Assembly: GCF_020178975.1 (NCBI RefSeq)
Contig: NZ_JAHXBU010000093.1
Coordinates: forward strand, 1-64,000
Source of the DNA: Cesiribacter sp. SM1
GTDB lineage: Bacteria; Bacteroidota; Bacteroidia; Cytophagales; Cyclobacteriaceae
Direction of reading: 5' to 3'
DNA: 64,000 nt
The translations under genes and the position numbers were made by a program. Positions 58,578 to 64,000 of the stretch are shown here, in pieces; the first letter of the stretch is position 1, and each line of letters starts with the position of its first letter. The notes under the pieces were generated by a model. It was not told the DNA's origin and ran no database searches. It saw only the letters and a program-made list of their open reading frames with translations.

Positions 58578-59393
58578 CTACCCCAATGCAACATCCAAAA
58601 TCATCATCAGCGTAAAGCCACAGAGGGCACCAAAGGTGGCCAGGTTCTTGTCTTTTTCCATTTGTGCCGAAGGGATAAGCTCTTCTACCACCACGTAAAT
58701 CATGGCGCCGGCGGCAAAGGCAAGGCTGTAGGGAAGCAGGGGCTGAATGGAGATTACCATCCAGGCACCCAGCACACCTGCCAGGGGCTCCACTGCACCG
58801 CTAAGCTGTCCGTACCAGAAGGCCCTTCCGCGTGTATAGCCCTCCCGCCTAAGCGGTACAGCCACCGAGGTGCCTTCGGGAAAGTTCTGCAGGCCTATGC
58901 CAATGGCTAGCGCTATGGCACCACCAATGGTGGCACCCTCAAAATTAGCTGCTGCAGCGCCAAAAGCAACGCCTACGGCCAGACCTTCGGGAATGTTATG
59001 CAGGGTAATGGCAAGTACCAGGAGAATGCTTCGCCTGAGGCTGGAGCGTGGCCCTTCGTTTTTTTCCAGACCAGGGTGCAGGTGGGGTAAAATCTTGTTG
59101 ATGAGGCCTACAAAAAGCCCGCCGCCCATAAAGCCAACGGCTGCGGGAATCCAACTGGCAACATCTCCGTTTTCTTCTGATAAGCGTATGGCCGGAGCCA
59201 GGAGTGACCAGTAACTGGCGGCAATCATTACCCCGGCGGCAAAGCCCAGCATCAGGTTCATAACCCGGTGGCCAACACCACTGAAGAAAAATACAAGAGA
59301 GGCGCCCAGGGCAGTAACACCCCAGGTAAAGAGGGTTGCGAGCAGTGCCTGTACAATTGGAGAAAGCTCCCTGAACCAATCCGGAATCGACAT
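58578..59393 (-). CDS. ZIP-family metal ion transporter (GufA-like)
   Basis: A 271-residue inner-membrane transporter with eight helices. The two binding-site helices are intact: helix 4 with ITLHNIPEGLAVGV (His, Asn and Glu ligands) near residue 135-148 and helix 5 with GLQNFPEGTSVAVPL near 170-184. It imports divalent metal, usually zinc, iron or manganese. The central loop is short and Lys/Arg-rich. It is not adjacent to a metal regulator apart from the ArsR-family gene 0.8 kb away, which is divergently arranged behind another gene. The ATG at 59393 is the natural start. Confidence 0.93.
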   Translation of the reverse strand: MSIPDWFRELSPIVQALLATLFTWGVTALGASLVFFFSGVGHRVMNLMLGFAAGVMIAASYWSLLAPAIRLSEENGDVASWIPAAVGFMGGGLFVGLINKILPHLHPGLEKNEGPRSSLRRSILLVLAITLHNIPEGLAVGVAFGAAAANFEGATIGGAIALAIGIGLQNFPEGTSVAVPLRREGYTRGRAFWYGQLSGAVEPLAGVLGAWMVISIQPLLPYSLAFAAGAMIYVVVEELIPSAQMEKDKNLATFGALCGFTLMMILDVALG

Positions 59394-59438
59394 GTCTGAT
59401 TTTATATGCTATAGGGAACAGCTAAACATCAGAATTGT

Positions 59439-60104
59439 CTATTCTTTTTTCTTATTGCTGTAATCGCCCCTGCGGATAGACTGGATAAACTTGGCCCAGT
59501 TCAGGGGGTTAAAGAATGGATTAGTACGGTAGAAATTGCGGTTGTGGGTATCCATGATCTGCTGCTGCGAGTACCGCTTGTAGTTCTCGCTGCCATCCAT
59601 AGGCATGTCCTGCATCATCATGGCCAGCAGGTTGGCATTCATGTTACGTTCGAGCAAATCTTCCTCCTCTGCTTTGGGTAGCTCCATGGCCAGAATTGCC
59701 TGCTTAAACAGCTGTTCGGTGGGGTAGGGGAAAATGGTTAGCTCTGGTAAGTAAGTAGTATCCGGCGATAGTTCTACCACAATTGTAATGGCATCGCCTA
59801 CATTATTGGGTATTTTAAAATGCTGTTTCCGGTAGCCCAGGTAGCTGATTACAACGCTATCGCCCACCAGCACCGGCATGCTGAAAAAGCCCAGCATGTT
59901 AGTGATAGTACCACGGCCGGCTTTAGGAACATAAACGTGAACGCCCGGCAGGCTGGAGGTAGAATCGTCTGATGCCAGCACAATACCCGAGAATTGCACA
60001 ACAGGTGCTTTTGCTTTTCGCTGAGCCAGCGCGGGCAGGCTAAACAGGCCAAGCACCAGCAGCAACATCAACGAATACAGATATGGTTTACGGTTTACCA
60101 GCAC
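59439..60104 (-). CDS. Exported protein with carboxypeptidase-regulatory-like domain
   Basis: A secreted protein of about 221 residues. The chosen start is the GTG at 60104 (VLVNRKPYLYSLMLLL), which yields a normal signal peptide (LFSLPALAQ); a TTG at 60128 would add eight residues and an ATG at 60068 is also possible, but then the basic n-region is lost. The domain VQFSGIVLASDDSTSSLPGVHVYVPKAGRGTITNMLGFFSMPVLVGDSVVISYLGYR is the CarboxypepD_reg fold that opens many SusC/TonB receptors; here no receptor follows. The C-terminal part is rich in Asn, Gln and Arg. Function is unknown. Confidence 0.8.
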   Translation of the reverse strand: MLVNRKPYLYSLMLLLVLGLFSLPALAQRKAKAPVVQFSGIVLASDDSTSSLPGVHVYVPKAGRGTITNMLGFFSMPVLVGDSVVISYLGYRKQHFKIPNNVGDAITIVVELSPDTTYLPELTIFPYPTEQLFKQAILAMELPKAEEEDLLERNMNANLLAMMMQDMPMDGSENYKRYSQQQIMDTHNRNFYRTNPFFNPLNWAKFIQSIRRGDYSNKKKE

Positions 60105-60211
60105 GCCAGTATGGTTAGTTTGTACCAAGTTACGTTAAGTTCTAAAAAGAAAATAATAAATTTACCTTAAAGTAGGTTCCATTCCGGGAGCCTTTTTTGT
60201 TCTAACACAGC

Positions 60212-60604
60212 ATGCGACTTAAAAATTTCAGTATACAGTTTGGTGCACAGATCTTTAAGGCAGTATCCGATGAGGCGCGTCTTCGTATACTACATTTACT
60301 TTACCGCAATAGAGAAATGTGTATATCAGACCTGGAGCTCACGCTTGATTTTACCCAGACTAAAACGTCGCGGCACATCAATTATTTAAAGAACGCAGGT
60401 CTGTTAAGCTTTCGTAAGGAAGAATTATATATTTTTTATTATGTGAAGGAAGAAATGGAAGACATCGTGCGCCAGTTGATTGAACTGCTGGAGAAAGACC
60501 CTGTGCTTCGTCGGGATCAGGAAGTATATCAGATTCTCCACTCTAACCGCGAACTTGCCGTAAACAAACTACAGAGGCGCCGCTGGATGGGACTTCCTCA
60601 ATGA
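60212..60604 (+). CDS. ArsR-family winged-helix regulator
   Basis: A 130-residue repressor-like protein. The winged helix is clear: QIFKAVSDEARLRILHLLYRNREMCISDL, DFTQTKTSRHINYLKNAGLLSFRKEELYIFYYV. The metal-sensing CxC of ArsR/SmtB alpha-3 is reduced to a single Cys (EMCISDL), so it may sense something other than a soft metal. A charged C-terminal extension (VNKLQRRRWMG) is present. It lies 15 bp before the HAD gene, so it forms an operon with it. The upstream 108 bp is shared divergently with the CarboxypepD-type gene, and may be its target. Confidence 0.9.
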   Translation: MRLKNFSIQFGAQIFKAVSDEARLRILHLLYRNREMCISDLELTLDFTQTKTSRHINYLKNAGLLSFRKEELYIFYYVKEEMEDIVRQLIELLEKDPVLRRDQEVYQILHSNRELAVNKLQRRRWMGLPQ

Positions 60605-60619
60605 TAATTTTTTAAGATT

Positions 60620-61333
60620 ATGCGTCAGCTAAAAACAACCTACAAATTTTTATTTTTTGATCTTGACCACACCCTTTGGGATTACACCAGCAATTCAGAA
60701 GAAACGCTTCGGGAGCTTTACGAAAAGTATGGCCTGGCACAGGTGGGAAATTTCTGTACAGACACCTTCTGCCAGACTTTCGATAAAGTAAACCGCCAGT
60801 TGTGGTCGCTGAACGAAGCCGGAGCGCTGGGGCGTGATGAATTGCGGCGCCAGCGCTTTGTGCGGGTGCTGGAAGCGCTGGGGAACACCTCTGTTCCGGA
60901 ATGGGTAAGCGAAGGACTTGATCGCGATTATATGAGCATATGCCCGGCAAAAGGAGGACTTCTGCCCTATGCGCGCGAAGTGCTGGAGCATTGCCACAAA
61001 CGCTTTCCCATGTATGTGCTCACTAATGGCTTTAGAGATGTGCAGGATATTAAGCTGGAGGCAGCAGGCATCAACCATTTTTTTGATGGAATATTTACTG
61101 CAGAAGATGCCGGGGTTTCAAAACCTAATACCTTCTTTTTTGAATATGTGCTACGGAAAGTTGGCGCAAAGCCACAGGAGTGCCTTATGGTGGGTGATAA
61201 TCTGAAAGCAGATATCATAGGAGCCGCTTCTGCCGGGATCGATAGTGTTTATTATAACCCCTACAGGCGAAAATACAATGTTCCCGTTCAGCGCGACATT
61301 CATTGCCTTAGCGAACTGCTAACTATGCTTTGA
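60620..61333 (+). CDS. YjjG-like HAD phosphatase (pyrimidine nucleotidase type)
   Basis: A 237-residue HAD-superfamily hydrolase. Motif I is FFDLDHTLWDY (nucleophile Asp about 15), motif II Thr in YVLTNGF, motif III Lys in AGVSKPNTFFFEY, motif IV MVGDNLKADIIGAASAGI. A helical cap separates motifs I and II. The order and the short DHTLWDY stretch are those of YjjG, a nucleotidase active on pyrimidine (d)UMP, dTMP and toxic analogues (house-cleaning). It follows the ArsR gene by 15 bp and may be its regulated partner. Substrate assignment is by family only. Confidence 0.88.
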   Translation: MRQLKTTYKFLFFDLDHTLWDYTSNSEETLRELYEKYGLAQVGNFCTDTFCQTFDKVNRQLWSLNEAGALGRDELRRQRFVRVLEALGNTSVPEWVSEGLDRDYMSICPAKGGLLPYAREVLEHCHKRFPMYVLTNGFRDVQDIKLEAAGINHFFDGIFTAEDAGVSKPNTFFFEYVLRKVGAKPQECLMVGDNLKADIIGAASAGIDSVYYNPYRRKYNVPVQRDIHCLSELLTML

Positions 61334-61621
61334 GCATGGATCTGCTAAGTTTCCTGCCTCTTAGCTACCGGAAGGCTCTTGCTTAACAACAGCCGGTTAC
61401 ATAAAATCCTACTTTATGGTCACTGTTGGGTGCTGCATCTGCATATGCTGCTGCTTGTATATAAATATAGTAGCAGTGCTGCTTTGTCTGTATCTGGTTG
61501 ATTTGCAGTAAGCTGTGTTTGTTGTATTGTGGGCTTTTTTGTAAAATTTATAGAAGCACCAGGTTGATTTCTAGGCTTAAATATCTAATTTGGATTGATC
61601 TAAGGATTAGCTTGCCTGCCC
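61334..61621. other. Intergenic stretch without a recognisable gene
   Basis: These 288 bp between the HAD gene and the TPR-SpoIIE gene contain no convincing frame or RNA. Seen: GCTGC-rich sequence near 61430-61485 (GCTGCATCTGCATATGCTGCTGC) and no exact -7 element near the GTG start at 61622. Confidence 0.4.
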
Positions 61622-63721
61622 GTGAATACCAGAACTGTTTTAGGATGCTTATTGCTGTTGCTCATTTTTGTACCTGCCTTTGGGCAGCATCAAAATAAGC
61701 TGGAGAAAATTGAGCGCCGCTTAAAGCAGGCAAAAAAAATAGATACGCTCTACATAGATGACCTGAACATACTAAGCAATGAGTATGCAATGTCCGGGCG
61801 TAAAGATCCACTTCCGCTGGCCAGAAAAGCACTGCAGCTGTCCGATAGCCTCCAGTACCTCCGCGGGCAGGGCATTGCCAACCTAAACCTGGGAATTGTA
61901 TTCGATACCCGGGGCAACTACCACCAGGCGCTTGATCATTACCTTATTAGCTTAAGGCAATTGCGCCAGGTAAACGACGAAGACTATCTTTCGCAGCTGC
62001 TTCAAAACCTTGGTTACTTTTACAGTGCACAGGGTAACTACCGCAAGGCTATAGAAGTAACCAAGCAGGCAGCAGATCTAACCTTTAAAAATCATGGAGA
62101 GCTTGGCTCCAGCTACTGCTGGAATAATTTGGGTTATTACTATACAGAAGCAGCAGCATATGACAGTGCACTGTTCTTTACCTTCAGGGCATATGAAGCT
62201 TTGAAAACAGCAAAAGACACTGCAGGGCTGGCCGATGTTTTTTACAACCTGGGCAATATTGCCTGGAGGGCCGATGGCAATGCTCCCCAAGCACTGGACT
62301 ATTGCCTGCAGGCACTTGAATATTACGTAAAGCCTCCCTTTGAGGCAGAGGCTTATATTGGTTGTAAAGCTTTTGTAGGCTATTTGTACCTGCAGCTTAA
62401 TGACCATACCCGGGCAGAGCGCTACCTGCAGGAGTCGCTGGCCGATGCCCGCAAAAATCAGTATCGCTTCCTGATGAAAAACATCTACAGGTGGCAGGCC
62501 GATCTTTATGCTGATGTAGGTGTATGGGATAAGGCCTACGATAGCCATAAAAGGTTTTTTCAGCTGCACGATTCTATTTTTAGTGAGCATTCGGCAAACA
62601 GGGTGGAGCAATTCAAAGCAGAGTATGAGCTGGAAGCCCGCGAGGCTAAAATTGAGCTGCTCAAAAAGAGCAAGATTATCCAGGAAGATGAACTGGAGCG
62701 CCAAATGCTGTACCGCAACAGCTTTATGGCTCTTTTTGCCCTGTTTCTGCTGATAACAGGTGTTTTGTACAAGAGCAACACTGCAAAAAACCGCACCAAC
62801 AAGGTGCTAACCGAACAAAAGCGTGAAATAGAAGAAAAAAGCAGGGCAATAGTGCGGCAAAACCTCCTGCTGGAAGAGCAGCAAAAAGCCATTGCATCGC
62901 AGGCACAGCATTTAAACAGGGCCAACCACCAGATAAACCGGCAACGCCAGGCCATTGAGCAAACGGCACATGATTTAAGCTCAGGCCTAAACTATGCCAG
63001 TCGTATTCAGCATGCCATGATGCCACGCCCGGCAGAACTCAAGGCCGCGCTCCCCGATTCTTTTATCTGGCTAAATGCAAAAGATGTTGTTAGTGGTGAC
63101 TTTTACTGGTTTACCCAGCTGGGCCACAAGATTTACCTGGCAGCCTTAGACTGTACCGGCCATGGCGTGCCAGGCGCTTTCTTATCGCTGATTGGTGATG
63201 TGTACCTGAACCAGGCCATTTTGCAGGAAAAGATACAGGATGCAGGCCAGATCCTTAGCTACCTGCACGAGCACGTAAGACGCGCCCTAAACCAGGAGGT
63301 GAGCTACAGCCAGGATGGTATGGAAGTAGGCTTGTGTGTGATTGATCTGGAGTTAAAAGAGGTGGCATTTGCTGGGGCCCGTAACAGCTTATACTACTGC
63401 CAGGGCGGAGAGGTGCATAAAGTAGGGGGCGACAGAATGTACATTGGTGGCCTTAACAGAAATAGTTTCTCTGGTTTTACCACCCACAAACTTAAGCTTG
63501 AAGAGCCCGCCTCTTTTTACCTCAGTACCGATGGGGTGCGCGATCAGTTTGGAGGGGAGCAGGATAAAAAGTTTGGTGAAAAAAGGCTGCTGGAGCTGAT
63601 TGCACGGGTGTGCGATTTGCCGATGGAGCAGCAGAAAGAGCAGTTTCGGGAGCAACTGCTGCTGTGGATGAGGGGTTACGAACAAACCGATGATATGATG
63701 CTGATTGGCTGGAAGCTGTAA
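61622..63721 (+). CDS. TPR-sensor/SpoIIE-type PP2C phosphatase
   Basis: A 699-residue protein. Signal peptide (residues 1-22, VPAFGQ), then about six TPR-like repeats in the periplasm (NLNLGIVFDTRGNYHQALDHY, NLGYFYSAQGNYRKAIE, and NLGYYYTEAAAYDSALFFT), a charged helix, one membrane helix at about 366-384, a long coiled coil and a SpoIIE/PP2C domain from about 456 (RIQHAMMPRPAEL, KDVVSGDFYWF, DCTGHGVPGAFLSLIGDV, STDGVRDQF, EQTDDMMLIGW). Metal-binding Asp positions are intact. It should dephosphorylate a cytosolic partner in response to a periplasmic or envelope signal; no anti-sigma or kinase gene lies next to it. The start codon is GTG at 61622. Confidence 0.93.
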   Translation: MNTRTVLGCLLLLLIFVPAFGQHQNKLEKIERRLKQAKKIDTLYIDDLNILSNEYAMSGRKDPLPLARKALQLSDSLQYLRGQGIANLNLGIVFDTRGNYHQALDHYLISLRQLRQVNDEDYLSQLLQNLGYFYSAQGNYRKAIEVTKQAADLTFKNHGELGSSYCWNNLGYYYTEAAAYDSALFFTFRAYEALKTAKDTAGLADVFYNLGNIAWRADGNAPQALDYCLQALEYYVKPPFEAEAYIGCKAFVGYLYLQLNDHTRAERYLQESLADARKNQYRFLMKNIYRWQADLYADVGVWDKAYDSHKRFFQLHDSIFSEHSANRVEQFKAEYELEAREAKIELLKKSKIIQEDELERQMLYRNSFMALFALFLLITGVLYKSNTAKNRTNKVLTEQKREIEEKSRAIVRQNLLLEEQQKAIASQAQHLNRANHQINRQRQAIEQTAHDLSSGLNYASRIQHAMMPRPAELKAALPDSFIWLNAKDVVSGDFYWFTQLGHKIYLAALDCTGHGVPGAFLSLIGDVYLNQAILQEKIQDAGQILSYLHEHVRRALNQEVSYSQDGMEVGLCVIDLELKEVAFAGARNSLYYCQGGEVHKVGGDRMYIGGLNRNSFSGFTTHKLKLEEPASFYLSTDGVRDQFGGEQDKKFGEKRLLELIARVCDLPMEQQKEQFREQLLLWMRGYEQTDDMMLIGWKL

Positions 63722-63759
63722 GCCCCTGCTGTGTAGAAGCAATTTCTTCTCTTTTTTCG

Positions 63760-63767
63760 TACCTTTG
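63760..63767 (+). promoter_or_regulatory. -7 element of pruA
   Basis: TACCTTTG, exact match to TAnnTTTG, 29 nt before the ATG at 63797. Confidence 0.55.
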
Positions 63768-63796
63768 CAGGGTTATAAATTTTAAATTAACCCGTC

Positions 63797-64000
63797 ATGT
63801 CAAACGGATTTTTCAAAGTTCCCTATCCTAAAAACGAACCTGTGCTGAACTATGCCCCGGGTTCTCCGGAGCGTAAGGCCCTAAAGGCAGCGCTTGACCA
63901 GATGCGCAGCCAGGAGATGGATGTGCCTATGTTCATAGGTGGTGAAGAGGTGCGTACAGGGAATAAAAGGAAGCTGAGCCCGCCACACGATCACCAGCAT
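63797..64000 (+). CDS. pruA: Delta-1-pyrroline-5-carboxylate dehydrogenase, N-terminal part (runs off the window)
   Basis: The first 68 codons are present (ATG at 63797). The beginning MSNGFFKVPYPKNEPVLNYAPGSPERKALKAALDQM and the strongly conserved PMFIGGEEVRTGNKRKLSPPHDHQH segment are those of 1-pyrroline-5-carboxylate (glutamate gamma-semialdehyde) dehydrogenase, which oxidises the proline breakdown product to glutamate in an NAD-dependent reaction. The catalytic Cys and NAD-binding domains lie beyond the right edge. It follows the TPR-SpoIIE gene by 75 bp with its own -7 element. Confidence 0.92.
   Translation, partial: MSNGFFKVPYPKNEPVLNYAPGSPERKALKAALDQMRSQEMDVPMFIGGEEVRTGNKRKLSPPHDHQH

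Noticed and set aside
62078-62704. Minus-strand frame of 208 codons inside the TPR region of the SpoIIE phosphatase
   Set aside because: Cys-, Ile- and Phe-rich antisense translation of TPR codons; the forward protein is intact.

Overview
The window reads as a chromosomal segment of a free-living, aerobic, carotenoid-making member of the Bacteroidota, most likely order Cytophagales. The grounds are repeated TAnnTTTG-type -7 promoter elements, few purine-rich ribosome binding sites, and a gene set typical of that phylum: a 1105-residue type-2 IleS, a one-chain GlyRS, an AgcS symporter with a cleavable-looking signal peptide, a GlmU-like protein with a divergent N-terminus, a RemB/Wzi-like barrel, a PafA phosphatase, an M56-TonB fusion with a BlaI repressor, and a TPR-SpoIIE phosphatase. 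The genus is an inference. I see no rRNA, tRNA, CRISPR array, prophage or plasmid functions. Genes are densely packed on both strands.

Left part (1-12.3 kb), almost all on the minus strand: the start of a probable IS630-type transposase abuts ileS; then a PAS histidine kinase, an RND/MMPL exporter, dGTPase, an MtfA-like peptidase, and a large CPA2 antiporter with a USP-like tail. 12.5-17.4 kb: glyS, a short CPA2 antiporter without the tail, and a divergent tandem-USP gene plus a DUF2306 membrane protein. 17.5-23.8 kb: secreted lipoproteins, an alpha/beta hydrolase-OsmC fusion divergent from ferrochelatase, then an acyl-lipid desaturase whose promoter overlaps a perfect inverted repeat, and a thioredoxin-like protein.

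24-32.5 kb: a cysteine desulfurase-phosphoglucosamine mutase operon, an NqrM-like protein, MazG, the blaI/M56-TonB pair with two palindromic operators, a CrtA-like carotenoid oxygenase and two unrecognised secreted proteins. 32.6-39.5 kb: homogentisate dioxygenase, a C-terminal processing protease, and a plus-strand run of RIC-like di-iron protein, ruvX, def and pafA. 39.5-49.4 kb (minus): AgcS, an RmlD-like reductase with a cyclophilin lipoprotein, a two-phase heptanucleotide array of about 250 bp, a phytol/polyprenol-kinase-like protein with hemC, rimK-rimB-holB, the GlmU-like protein and L31.

49.5-64 kb: a lone receiver domain, an ADP-ribosylglycohydrolase, then a cell-surface run (Wzi/RemB-like barrel, MsbA-like ABC exporter, small membrane protein, GmhA, an AGA/AGG-rich GT61 glycosyltransferase that looks acquired), YifB/ComM, ZIP transporter, ArsR-HAD pair, TPR-SpoIIE phosphatase and the start of pruA.

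No wholly new multi-gene system stands out. The best leads are the two-phase heptamer array upstream of the cyclophilin operon, related palindromes at the desaturase and blaI promoters, and the fused versus split USP arrangement around the two antiporters.
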